A stretch of 64,000 bases of DNA. Origin: an uncultured bacterium. Its GTDB lineage: Bacteria > Myxococcota_A > Bradymonadia > UBA7976 > VGTA01. The notes under the pieces were generated by a model. That model was not told the DNA's origin, ran no database searches, and saw only the letters and a list, made by a program, of their open reading frames with translations. The stretch covers positions 1 to 64,000 of the forward strand of contig CALSSE010000006.1 in NCBI GenBank assembly GCA_943788935.1, read 5' to 3'. This document shows positions 16,087-25,189 of this stretch, in pieces; the stretch's first letter is position 1; each line of letters begins with the position of its first letter. Both the position numbers and the translations under genes were made by a program.

Positions 16087-19000
16087 TCAAGACTTTGATC
16101 GTTGAGGAGCGTAGTGTTGAGAAGACTGTAAAGATATTCTTGAGGGCTCGCATAGAGGGTCTGAGCAACACAGCTCACTTGGCGTCGCTCTTCTTGGGTC
16201 ACTTGCCCTTGGGCTGATCTAGGACTCCAAGTGAGTGTTCGCTCCTGTTGATCGATATGGATATATTCAAAGGGGAGATCACGAGAGGCGCGTCGATAGA
16301 GGGCGAGTCTCCACTGATTGAGGCTCTCCTCATTAGAGGTAGAGCTCTCTAAGACTGAGAAGTCACGGTGGGTGAGTCGATAAGAGCGTCCCGGTTGCCT
16401 CGCTCCTAGGCTAGAGTCGGTATAGATGAGCTCTCCGGTGAAGGGCTGATCTTCAAAGCCCATGAGTGGAGAGCTGAGCGGATCGCTGTAGAGTTGAAGA
16501 GCGCTGATCTCAATCTCTTCCCCTCGACACTGCCATTCTCGGATTCGTAATGCTCTCCTCGATAGATCTAGAGGAATAGAGTTAAGATTAAGACCCAATC
16601 GCTGGGCTCGTAGATCGGGTTCAAGAGGACGAGCTTGTTTGAGAATGATTTGGGAAGAGAGCGTTGAGTCCACTGTAGATAAAGTACGTTTTAACGGCCA
16701 AGATGGAGCCATTAGACGATATTCTAAGTCGAGAGTGAAGGTATGAAAACGTTGTGGTGATGTCAGCTGTTGATTGACCGCCTCTCGCCAAACGAGCGTC
16801 AGAGAGAGCGCCTGATCGACTAAGCGAGTGATCTCATTATCAGAGAGGACCTCAGGGGTCAGAGAAGACTGTTGTTGTCTATGGATCGTGAACTTAGAGC
16901 CTATTGGCTCATTCACTTCAGTCACCTCGATGAGCTCGGTGAGTAGCGTAGAGTCACTAGGATTAGTCACGCTTTCACTACCGAGCTGGCTGTTGATCAC
17001 TGCTCGTGCTTCCCAGTCTGTAAGTGAGGAAGGCTGACCGGTTGAAGGATGACCGAGCTCTTGGGGCGTCTGTGGGGCAAGGGTGAGGGTCATCACTCCG
17101 TTGGCGAGCTCTAGGTCATCTTGGAAACAAGGATGAATTAAAACACCCATCCACCCCTCTAAGTGATCAATCCCTTCGGAAGATCTCTCTTCAAAAGCCT
17201 CTACGTTCCAATAAGACGACCACACCTCTCGCAATGCTCTAGTGATTGTTCGTCCGCGCCGTTGAGGTGAACTCTGGACATGAGGATAGAGATAGCCAGT
17301 GTATGAACCATAGAGCCCAGCCCCATTGAAGCCTTCAAGATCCTCTACATTGCTTGATGACCTAAAGCGAAGCCCTTGAGCGGGGTCAAGCTCTGAGAAA
17401 TGATCATGGAGAAGAGAGAGTAGCTCCTCTCTGAGCGTGGGTTCAATAGGGGTTTGGCGAATCCAACCTTTCACCCCTCCTCGCTCAATCAACCCCCTCA
17501 CTGCCTCTGATTGACTGGTAAACCATGCCCTCACCTCTTCAGGTGTAGAGGGTTGAGGTGCTCGTGACCAATACCCCGCCCACCCCTCTAAAGCTAAGAC
17601 CACGAGCTCATGTCTTTTGAGCCATGACTCATCGTTGAGTAGTGTGCTCAGTAGCGGAATGAGAGGTTCAATATGTTGGGCATAAGCCTCGCCAGTGAGC
17701 GCTAAGATGGGCTGAGGTGGCCGTAAGGAGGAACCGGGCTCGGTGTGGTCTTCTGTCTCTTGACTATCAACCGTTAAGAGGCGCTCAATCATCAGAACCC
17801 CCGAAGATTTCCCTCCAATATAGGGTCTAAAGTCGAGGAGCTCGGCGATCGTCCAATAAGGGTCAAGTTGACCCTCCTCTTCGTCGGTTGTCCGATCAAG
17901 AGAGAGGGTGAGAGGGGTCTCTCCAAGTGGAGGACGGCTCACCGATCTCGGTGGTGTCGTCCTTAAGGAGAGATACTGTCTATATTCGTCATTACTTAAC
18001 GGAATGACCCGCCAATCACTCGGAGCCTGTCCCCATAGCAAAACAGGCGCCCTAGCGTTGGCGAGCTGGGTTATAGAAGGCTGTTGAGTGACCCCCGCGC
18101 TGTAGATATTGGGGATCCCTCGATTACGGGCGAGGAGGTTAATATGAGAGAGCGGAGTCTGGGGGATCGAGGAGATGAGGCCTCGACAGGCCGGTAAGTC
18201 ATCGGGTAACTCATCATAGAGGAGAATATCTCGCTCTTCTGTCATCCCGTCAACTTGGCTCATGAGTCGGAGACGACCAGCGGTGATTCCGGCGCTATAT
18301 ACTTCAGCCTCGCCAGGGACAATGAGATCTTGGTAGCTAATAATTCGTTGATTGGGGACTTGCTGGGCATCAATGATTGATCGACCGAGGTCGACCTGAT
18401 TCGGTGATCGAGTGAGCCATCGGAGAGGACCTATGGAGGGCGGTAGGTGTGCATCAAAATAAGCGAAGAGGCTCAAGATCTCTTGAGATGTAGGTTGATC
18501 GCTATACTCGAGCTCAAAAGCCCATATGTCCTCTGAGATAGACCGCTCTTCATGAGCTTGTATATGAAGAATACTCCCTAAGATGACTCGCCGAGGATCG
18601 CCGAGGACACGCTCATAGAAATGAGGCGCATAGAGCCTCCCGTTCGCTGTAAACCTTAGCTCAAGAGGGAGGTCGGCTCCACTCTCACGGAGTCTTGTCA
18701 TTTGCCCGATGGTCGAGGCGATATCCTCAGTCTCTACAGGGGGGATCAGCGGAGTCGTCTCAAATCCCCAAACCGGAGCGCCGTTGAGGAGTCTATACCA
18801 ATAGAGTTGATCATGTAGATTATAGAAAGCGCTGTCATAATAGCGGATGACCGCTCGCTCGCTCCACCCTTCCATTAAGCCGTTGACCGGCTCAGTGAGC
18901 CAAAACTTAAGCACCGCAAAGGTCTCCGTTGACTTAGCGAGTCGAGAGAACATCTCAGCGTCGGCGAGAACCTCTACAGTGTGATCTTGAAAGCGATCTG

Positions 19001-19187
19001 TGAGCCACCAAGAGTCCTCATCTTCGAGTATTACGCCTTGATCTAAAACTTGAGATGAAGAGGGGGCCCCTCGATCACATCCGATGAACCAACCGCTCGT
19101 CAATATTAACCAACAGGAGATGAGGCGGAGGGCGGAGAGAGCTTCAACAGAGCTTTGAGTGCTAAGAGTTAGTACAGCGCAGCGCAT
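16083..19187 (-). CDS. Lipoprotein with PEP-utiliser His domain and PPDK-type ATP-grasp domain (dikinase-like), 1034 aa
   Basis: The N-terminus has a hydrophobic stretch ending in a possible lipobox (WFIGC, about residue 37). Around residue 345 is TPLSHINLLARNRGIPN, which matches the phosphohistidine mobile domain of PEP synthase, PPDK and glucan dikinases. Residues about 440-800 form a PPDK-type nucleotide-binding domain: IGGKSSGVL, then RSSSNVEDLEGFNGAGLYGS near 605, which is close to consensus. The His domain comes before the ATP-grasp domain, the order of glucan water dikinase and not of PEP synthase or PPDK, and no TIM-barrel PEP domain is visible. Export of a dikinase-like enzyme is odd because ATP is scarce outside the cytoplasm. 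Substrate unknown. Confidence 0.75.
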   Translation of the reverse strand: MRCAVLTLSTQSSVEALSALRLISCWLILTSGWFIGCDRGAPSSSQVLDQGVILEDEDSWWLTDRFQDHTVEVLADAEMFSRLAKSTETFAVLKFWLTEPVNGLMEGWSERAVIRYYDSAFYNLHDQLYWYRLLNGAPVWGFETTPLIPPVETEDIASTIGQMTRLRESGADLPLELRFTANGRLYAPHFYERVLGDPRRVILGSILHIQAHEERSISEDIWAFELEYSDQPTSQEILSLFAYFDAHLPPSIGPLRWLTRSPNQVDLGRSIIDAQQVPNQRIISYQDLIVPGEAEVYSAGITAGRLRLMSQVDGMTEERDILLYDELPDDLPACRGLISSIPQTPLSHINLLARNRGIPNIYSAGVTQQPSITQLANARAPVLLWGQAPSDWRVIPLSNDEYRQYLSLRTTPPRSVSRPPLGETPLTLSLDRTTDEEEGQLDPYWTIAELLDFRPYIGGKSSGVLMIERLLTVDSQETEDHTEPGSSLRPPQPILALTGEAYAQHIEPLIPLLSTLLNDESWLKRHELVVLALEGWAGYWSRAPQPSTPEEVRAWFTSQSEAVRGLIERGGVKGWIRQTPIEPTLREELLSLLHDHFSELDPAQGLRFRSSSNVEDLEGFNGAGLYGSYTGYLYPHVQSSPQRRGRTITRALREVWSSYWNVEAFEERSSEGIDHLEGWMGVLIHPCFQDDLELANGVMTLTLAPQTPQELGHPSTGQPSSLTDWEARAVINSQLGSESVTNPSDSTLLTELIEVTEVNEPIGSKFTIHRQQQSSLTPEVLSDNEITRLVDQALSLTLVWREAVNQQLTSPQRFHTFTLDLEYRLMAPSWPLKRTLSTVDSTLSSQIILKQARPLEPDLRAQRLGLNLNSIPLDLSRRALRIREWQCRGEEIEISALQLYSDPLSSPLMGFEDQPFTGELIYTDSSLGARQPGRSYRLTHRDFSVLESSTSNEESLNQWRLALYRRASRDLPFEYIHIDQQERTLTWSPRSAQGQVTQEERRQVSCVAQTLYASPQEYLYSLLNTTLLNDQSLE

Positions 19188-19284
19188 AGATGAAGCCTTT
19201 CACACAGAGTAAGAGAGTTAGCGATGTCATACTCTTTAGACTCATCAAGATCAGACCTAGATTAAGAGTGATCAGAAGAACACT

Positions 19285-19959
19285 CTAATGGGCGAGCCCA
19301 TTGTCGCCCTCGATCTCAACTTCGAGGAGTAGGTCACCGATATGCTGATAAATCATCTCTAATCGCTGTAATGGATTCAACTCTTGGAAGAGGGTCTGCC
19401 TCAATTGAGGTGCAGAGACGATATTGGCGCTGAGCATATGAGTCAGGATCTCAGCGTTAGGGGCGTTCTTGAGAATTTCATAGAGAGCTTTAGCGCTGTT
19501 CTCATGATAGTCGGCGAAACGAGAGACGAGCTCTCTTACATGATCTTCGAGATCAAAGAGTGACGTCTCATCGATCTCTTCGTCGGGGAGGATCTCAGCG
19601 TGAACTTGACGAAAAGGCATCGTCTGCTCAAGTTCATCGCGGAAGAGGACTCTAGTCACCCCCTGTACTAAGATATGATATCGCTGTGGCGCGACCTCAT
19701 GTTTAGCGACGATCACTCCAGCGCCAAGGATCGGTCGAAAAGGCATCAAGCTAGGGTCTCCGCTCACCGCATCATCTGCGGGCGTAGTGTCAGCGATGGT
19801 GATCAAGTGATCATTCTCTAAGGCATAGTCGACCATGGACACATAGCGTGGCTCAAAGATATTGAGCGGGAGAACGGTATGGGGGAAGAGCTGTACATTC
19901 TTGAGCGGAAATACGGGTACGCTCTGAAAAGACTCATTACTGATTCTGATAATGGGCAT
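19285..19959 (-). CDS. LON substrate-binding-domain (LAN) protein, 224 aa
   Basis: The protein begins with the Lon N-terminal signature (VPVFPLKNVQLFPHTVLPLN, then IFEPRYVSMVDYAL at about 33-46) and continues with FRPILGAGVIVAKHEVAPQR and YHILVQGVTRVLF. It ends after a helical tail. The AAA+ and protease domains of Lon are absent, as in stand-alone LAN/YcbX-type proteins. Its role is unknown but is presumably binding of peptides or damaged proteins in the cytoplasm. It lies 76 bp downstream of the transglutaminase-like gene on the same strand. Confidence 0.88.
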   Translation of the reverse strand: MPIIRISNESFQSVPVFPLKNVQLFPHTVLPLNIFEPRYVSMVDYALENDHLITIADTTPADDAVSGDPSLMPFRPILGAGVIVAKHEVAPQRYHILVQGVTRVLFRDELEQTMPFRQVHAEILPDEEIDETSLFDLEDHVRELVSRFADYHENSAKALYEILKNAPNAEILTHMLSANIVSAPQLRQTLFQELNPLQRLEMIYQHIGDLLLEVEIEGDNGLAH

Positions 19960-20034
19960 CGGTGTCTCTTATTTTCTTAACTCGTAAGGTCTTTGAGGGT
20001 CTATAGTCATCGTCTCTATCAAGGCCTCTGAGTT

Positions 20035-23000
20035 TTACTCTTTCTCTATTTTAGGGAGAGGTCCGAGGACCACTTCTTCGTTGAGAAGCTGGAGCATATC
20101 ACGAGCGAGGGGTCGATATTCAAGATACTCTTCAGGTGTTAAGCGTTCGCAGAGCGTCAAATAGGTCCAAGTGACGCGTAGCGATCTTTGGGTAGGGTCC
20201 CATTTTGCGTTCCGCTCGATGGAGAGGCACTCACCGCCGACTTTACGATCACGAGGGAGGTTGGTGATATCAAAGCCGCTAGGGAGCGTGGCGTTAAGAG
20301 ACCAGCGCCACTGACGTTTATGTCCTAAAGTGAGTGGGAAACGCCGATTTTCGAGCTGAAAGAGGCTCTTTGGACTCCAATCAACGATCGAGGGTAAACG
20401 GAGCTGATCGCCCTCACGATGAACCCAGCTATCATGCTCAAAGTTGATATGCGCTTCAGCAGGCACATAGAGGTCGTCAGTTTGAACCGCTTTATGATCG
20501 AGCATCACTGCTCCAGGGAGAAGCTGATTGACCCGGTATTGCATCACTTGCTTGAAACTCTCAGGGTTACGAGCCCGCTGTCTAATGATCTGACCGATCT
20601 TGCCTCGACTCCTCATCTTCAGTGACCCGCTGACCTTACCCGCTTGGTCAACAGTGAGCTCTACGCTATCTTCACTCTCATCAAATGAAGGCGCTTGAAA
20701 AGGGATATCACGCCAGTAATGATGGTCAGCTCGTGGATCATAGACGAGAGAGCGGGTCCCTTGATCATCGGAGCGAAGGGACTGAACATCTAGCGCGTCG
20801 ACAGTAGGGTCGAAGAATCGCCCTTCAGCCATCCCCTCTTGAGCGGGGATATAGACGATCGCATGATTAAATTGTTGGGAGGGGATCTTCTGCTCCACAA
20901 CGCCACTATTTCTTGTTCTCACCAACGCGAAATCCGCTTTTAAACCTATGGTCTTAGCAAGGGTGATAAAGAGAACAGCCTTATCCTTACAGTCTCCATA
21001 TTGACGACTGAGCACTTGGGCGGCGGTGTGGGGCTTTACTCCAGCGATCGTGTGCTCATAATCTTGTTGATAACGGATATTACGAGTCACGTAATCTTGG
21101 ATTTTATAGAAGCGATCTTGAACGCTCATATCATCGGTAAAGAGCTGAGAAGAGAGCTCTTCGACCTCAGGGCTCACTCTGAAGGCGTCTCGAAGCAGCT
21201 CACGCTCCCATTGAAAGACCTCTTCCCAAGAGGGGACAGTGGTGATCTGTAAGCCAGCGATTTGAGAAAATAGGGGCGGCATACGTGGTTCGGCGGGGAT
21301 CGGTGGTAACGCGGTCATACGCCACATCACTCGCTTTAGATCTCCTCTCTCCTCCTCTATGCGCTCCATCGGCTTGACCGCCTCTAGCGCGTTGGCTTCA
21401 TAAGCGATCTCTTTGAGTTTAATCTCCTTAGGAGCCCAAAAGACCCAACGACTCTCCTCGACTTGAGTATCTAAGTTTTGGAACCACCAAGACTTGGTGA
21501 CATGCCCTACGAGGTAAGAGGCAGGGGGCTGGCTGGAGCGGTGTTGAAGCACTACCGTAGAGCCAATCTTGAGCTGTCTGAAGCGTACGACACCTTTACG
21601 GATAGAGGAGGCTTCTACTCGAGTACCGTCAGGGCTGATAGCGTAAGCTGCCATTAATTGAGTTCTACGTCCTCTCCCTATATACATCTTAGTCAGATCA
21701 TCTCGCCCCTCTTGGTTAAAGGCATGGACCACCTGAGTTACGACAGACTCAGAGCTGCCGTCAGGTTTTAAGAGCATCACCTCATCGTCTAGTAAGTAGA
21801 CTTGATTCGCTCCCTCGGCGGCGCTCACCGTTTCTCGACTGGCGATCACCTCACGAATCCGCCCATCGCTAGGGACATCAGCCAGCCAAGGTTCGCTCCC
21901 TTGAGGCTTGATCTCACTGAGACGTAAGGCCAAGTCTTGGTCATCAGGGTCAAGTTTAATGGCCTCTTCCCACGCTTTGATCGCTGCCTCTTGCTTACCG
22001 AGGGTAATGAGCCATTCTCCGCGCTGCTTATAAGGATCGGCAGAGAGCGGGTTGAGGCGATTGAGAGCGCTGAGATTATTCAAGGCCTCGGTGTATCTTT
22101 CCGCTCTCCATAATCCTTGGGAGAGTTGAGTGTAGCACTTAGCGCGCTGTGGCCAGGCGCGAATACATCCTCGGGCGATAGCGATCATCGAGGCGCTGTC
22201 ATTGTGGCGAGTCGCCTCAGCGAAATGCTCGTTAAAGGTAGAGGTGAGCTGAGGGTATCTAGTGTGTAAGGCGCGTGATCTGATCCGAGATCGTTGATGT
22301 CGCCCCACGTTCTGCTCGCATTTGACGAGGTTTGATTGAATATTACGACTAGAGGGAGTGAGACGCTCCGCTTGATAGAGGAGAGCGCAGCGCTCCTCAT
22401 GCCACCCCTTAAAGCTGAGCAGGTGAGCGAGATGGGTATAAGCGAAAGTAAGTTTCGGCCTTTGCTCTAGCAATCTTCTCGCCGCTTTGCGCGCTTTAAC
22501 GTCAAGGCGCTGCTGCCTCCAAAACCTAGTCTGCAGCTGAATAAGATAAGGAGCCGATCCCTCTTCACTGCTGAGTTGATAGAGCTGCCCGATTAAATCG
22601 GCTGCTTGGCCTCGCTCACCGTTCTCCCATAGCGCGGTCGCCCGAGCGGCCTTAAGCCATATACTGTTGGGGAAGCGGCTCGCCACATCTTCGGCGTAGT
22701 GGAGTCGCTCTACTTTGAATCCTGACTCCTCTAAGAGATGAAGCGTATGAAAGTCTCGTCGAGCGGGCGCTTGGGCATTGAAACGCTTTTGATATTGCTG
22801 AGTGATGTAGGCTTCGCTGAGAGGAGGGCTTTGTGGGTCGGTGATCGGTGAAACGGGAGTGTCTAACGCCTTTGTCTCGTAGATGAGCGGTGCGCCACCG
22901 ACCGCTGTTAAGCGAGCGGTGAGCATCCAACTGCCGGTCTGCTGAGCGCTCTTGATCAGTATACTATTGGCTCCTGTTTGTAAGGTGATGGGGAGCGTGA

Positions 23001-23937
23001 CTCCGTCGAAGAGCCATCCATCGATACGGGCAGCGCTGAAGATGAGTTGTTGATTCACCCAAACTTTAATGGGATCCGTGGTGCTGATTCGAAGCTGAGC
23101 GACGCGGCCTTCTCGAACGCTGACCACGCTCGCTCCATAAGCGACTTGCCACCGATCCGGGGAGAGGAGCTCATTGAAAATTATTTTCCCTCGGGCATCT
23201 TTTGGATAATCACTCCTCCAGCTGACCTCAGTGAGCTTCCCTTGATATTTAGCGGTCGGTATCAACTCTGTTTCTGGAGGGTAAACGACATCCAAACCTT
23301 TTCCTTGATCATTATCCCATGTTCCGATGATGTGAAGTGGCAAGAGCTGACCGAGCCGCTCACTGCTGTGTGAGTAGCCGAGTTGATCACCCGTGAAGTG
23401 AGCGATGTGTCTAGCAGACCAAGCCATTGACGCTCGTAAGCCGAGATCAGGATATCGGTCGATCAACCCATGAAGACGCTGAGAGAAGTCTAGTTGCGCT
23501 TCACTTGGCCAAGAGTAGAGCGCTCTAGGGATGAGTGGCCAAGCCTCAGCAGCGAGCTGTGGATAACTTTGGACGATTGACTCTAAAGCATTAAGAGCAG
23601 CCGAGGAGCTCCCATGTTCGCTCTTAATCAGCGTTTGATGAATCGACTCAACCTCCCAACGGAGAGGATGAGCGGGCCAACGCTCTTGCAAATCTGAGAG
23701 GGCTTTATTGAGCTCTTCTAGAGTTGCAGAGATATAGTAGCGCTCGGCGATCTGCAGAGCAGACTCGCTCACCTCAGAGGTCTTCTCAGCGCTCGGCGAA
23801 GCCCCTGGCAGTGTAACGACTTGAGCGAAACTTGACAGAGTCGATGTGCAGAGAGCGATCACTATACTCAGCGATACGAGAAGATTTGAGGTATATCGAG
23901 CGATAAGCGCTTGATTAATAAAACTCATGATATTCAT
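20035..23937 (-). CDS. DUF3857/transglutaminase-like protein with TPR repeats, exported, 1300 aa
   Basis: A signal peptide covers about residues 18-40 (LLVSLSIVIALCTSTLSSFA). Residues about 400-680 are TPR-like (for example PLSADPYKQRGEWLITLGKQ, then AAIKAWEEAIKLDPDDQDLA). About 720-880 resembles DUF3857. A transglutaminase-like core follows with its catalytic triad: Cys in YGDCKDKAVLF (about 981), His in QFNHAIVYIP (about 1027) and Asp in RFFDPTVDAL (about 1041). A DUF3858-like beta region closes the chain. Such proteins occur in the envelope of Bacteroidetes and delta-proteobacteria. Substrate unknown: crosslinking, deamidation or proteolysis are all possible. Confidence 0.85.
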   Translation of the reverse strand: MNIMSFINQALIARYTSNLLVSLSIVIALCTSTLSSFAQVVTLPGASPSAEKTSEVSESALQIAERYYISATLEELNKALSDLQERWPAHPLRWEVESIHQTLIKSEHGSSSAALNALESIVQSYPQLAAEAWPLIPRALYSWPSEAQLDFSQRLHGLIDRYPDLGLRASMAWSARHIAHFTGDQLGYSHSSERLGQLLPLHIIGTWDNDQGKGLDVVYPPETELIPTAKYQGKLTEVSWRSDYPKDARGKIIFNELLSPDRWQVAYGASVVSVREGRVAQLRISTTDPIKVWVNQQLIFSAARIDGWLFDGVTLPITLQTGANSILIKSAQQTGSWMLTARLTAVGGAPLIYETKALDTPVSPITDPQSPPLSEAYITQQYQKRFNAQAPARRDFHTLHLLEESGFKVERLHYAEDVASRFPNSIWLKAARATALWENGERGQAADLIGQLYQLSSEEGSAPYLIQLQTRFWRQQRLDVKARKAARRLLEQRPKLTFAYTHLAHLLSFKGWHEERCALLYQAERLTPSSRNIQSNLVKCEQNVGRHQRSRIRSRALHTRYPQLTSTFNEHFAEATRHNDSASMIAIARGCIRAWPQRAKCYTQLSQGLWRAERYTEALNNLSALNRLNPLSADPYKQRGEWLITLGKQEAAIKAWEEAIKLDPDDQDLALRLSEIKPQGSEPWLADVPSDGRIREVIASRETVSAAEGANQVYLLDDEVMLLKPDGSSESVVTQVVHAFNQEGRDDLTKMYIGRGRRTQLMAAYAISPDGTRVEASSIRKGVVRFRQLKIGSTVVLQHRSSQPPASYLVGHVTKSWWFQNLDTQVEESRWVFWAPKEIKLKEIAYEANALEAVKPMERIEEERGDLKRVMWRMTALPPIPAEPRMPPLFSQIAGLQITTVPSWEEVFQWERELLRDAFRVSPEVEELSSQLFTDDMSVQDRFYKIQDYVTRNIRYQQDYEHTIAGVKPHTAAQVLSRQYGDCKDKAVLFITLAKTIGLKADFALVRTRNSGVVEQKIPSQQFNHAIVYIPAQEGMAEGRFFDPTVDALDVQSLRSDDQGTRSLVYDPRADHHYWRDIPFQAPSFDESEDSVELTVDQAGKVSGSLKMRSRGKIGQIIRQRARNPESFKQVMQYRVNQLLPGAVMLDHKAVQTDDLYVPAEAHINFEHDSWVHREGDQLRLPSIVDWSPKSLFQLENRRFPLTLGHKRQWRWSLNATLPSGFDITNLPRDRKVGGECLSIERNAKWDPTQRSLRVTWTYLTLCERLTPEEYLEYRPLARDMLQLLNEEVVLGPLPKIEKE

Positions 23938-24014
23938 CCAAAAAAAGGGGGAGTGCAGTTCAGGGGGGATACTAAAGCTCGCCCGTTGACCTCATTGATC
24001 AGCGGTCATAGAGG

Positions 24015-24932
24015 TTATGTAGGGCGACGCCACTCGGCGATAGGCGGGAGAGGAGGAAACTGGGAGAGATGAGTGATATCCTCCTTGGAGTCATAAACGT
24101 CTACGAGTGTCCATGTCTTCCCATTATGAATAAGACGCCAAATCGATTCGAATTGATGCGGTTTCTTTTTCCCTGAAATCAGCGTGCCTGTTTGATCTTC
24201 TACGAAATCGATCGCCTTTGACTCTACCCTCAGGGTGAGCTCTACTCCTTGAGGAGGATGTTTGATCAACTGAGTCTCATCCTCTGCCCATGAGGCGCCA
24301 AGAGTATGGACGGCGATGACCTTATCGAAGTGAGCGACTCTCTTGTGACCTCGCTCGTTGAGCTCCTCGGTTAGAGATAACTGAGCTTTCAGGAATACGT
24401 CGCTGGTGAAGCTCTCCATAGAGGAAAAGTCACCTTCTCGTCTCCCATGATAGAGGTGGGGCGCAGCGATGGAGACCCATTTTTGGATATTGATCGGCTC
24501 AAACTCAGGGAAGAAGTGGCCGATCTCGTCTCGCAAGCGTTTAAGCGTCTGGCGCTCGTGGGCTTGTTCACTAAAGACCCGCTTGCCAACCTGATACATA
24601 CAGAAAACACCTCCCAACCAAAAAAAGAAGGTTCCCCAAAAGCCTCTCGCTTTAGGGAGAGGGATTTGACTGATGTCGCTTGGAGGCCCCTTGGGCTCAG
24701 CAGGAGAGGTGCCTTTATAATGCCTCTTTGAGGCACTTTTGTGGGGTGGGGCTTGTGATTCAGGTGTCGCTTGAGCTTGTGATTCAGATGTCGCTTGAGC
24801 TTGTGATTCAGATGTCGCTTGAGCTTGTGACTCTGTGAGAAGACTGAAATTAACGGTTAAGACGGTAAGAGCCAAGCTTAGAATGAGTCGACGATGAGAT
24901 GATCTATTGAGGAGGGATGAGGAGTGAGACAT
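24015..24932 (-). CDS. Tim44-like-domain membrane protein, 305 aa
   Basis: The ATG at 24932 was preferred over a GTG six bases upstream because AAGG then lies five bases before it. The N-terminus holds a signal or anchor (about residues 14-33), then a 3-fold ESQAQATS repeat, then a second hydrophobic segment (FWGTFFFWLGGVFCMYQVG, about 98-116). The C-terminal domain (about 130-300) resembles Tim44/MBA1: FTSDVFLKAQLSLTEELNER near its start and SIWRLIHNGKTWTLVDV near its end. Tim44-like domains bind membranes or partner proteins. Function here unknown. Divergent from the calcium-loop lipoprotein gene. Confidence 0.7.
   Translation of the reverse strand: MSHSSSLLNRSSHRRLILSLALTVLTVNFSLLTESQAQATSESQAQATSESQAQATPESQAPPHKSASKRHYKGTSPAEPKGPPSDISQIPLPKARGFWGTFFFWLGGVFCMYQVGKRVFSEQAHERQTLKRLRDEIGHFFPEFEPINIQKWVSIAAPHLYHGRREGDFSSMESFTSDVFLKAQLSLTEELNERGHKRVAHFDKVIAVHTLGASWAEDETQLIKHPPQGVELTLRVESKAIDFVEDQTGTLISGKKKPHQFESIWRLIHNGKTWTLVDVYDSKEDITHLSQFPPLPPIAEWRRPT
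24751..24835. repeat. 24-bp repeats encoding ESQAQATS
   Basis: Three near-identical 24-bp units (24751-24822, one substitution in the first), plus the start of a fourth, lie in the 5' part of the Tim44-like gene, just behind the signal sequence. Confidence 0.93.
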
Positions 24933-25026
24933 AAGCACCTTATATATAGATGGGGCGGAGAGCTAAATGGAGTTGAAACTTAATGTCTAAAGTCTTTTCC
25001 CCCGCTTAAGATAAGCTCAAAATCTC

Positions 25027-25064
25027 ACTCGTCAAGCTGATCCGCCGATATTAGATTGACGAGT
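25027..25064. promoter_or_regulatory. 9-bp perfect dyad in divergent promoter region
   Basis: ACTCGTCAA at 25027-25035 and TTGACGAGT at 25056-25064 are perfect inverted repeats separated by 20 bp, a half-site spacing of nearly three helical turns. The dyad lies in the 257-bp gap between the Tim44-like gene (leftward) and the calcium-loop lipoprotein gene (rightward). A shared operator or a long-loop hairpin is possible. Confidence 0.45.
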
Positions 25065-25189
25065 AAGCGCTCAGCAAGTGGACTGATAGAGAGGATCCTA
25101 GACGAGGAGACGCTGATGGGATATACCCAATATATAAGCTCACATGATGAGTCAGCAGTATATCAGCAGATATGGAGAGGGAGAGCTCT

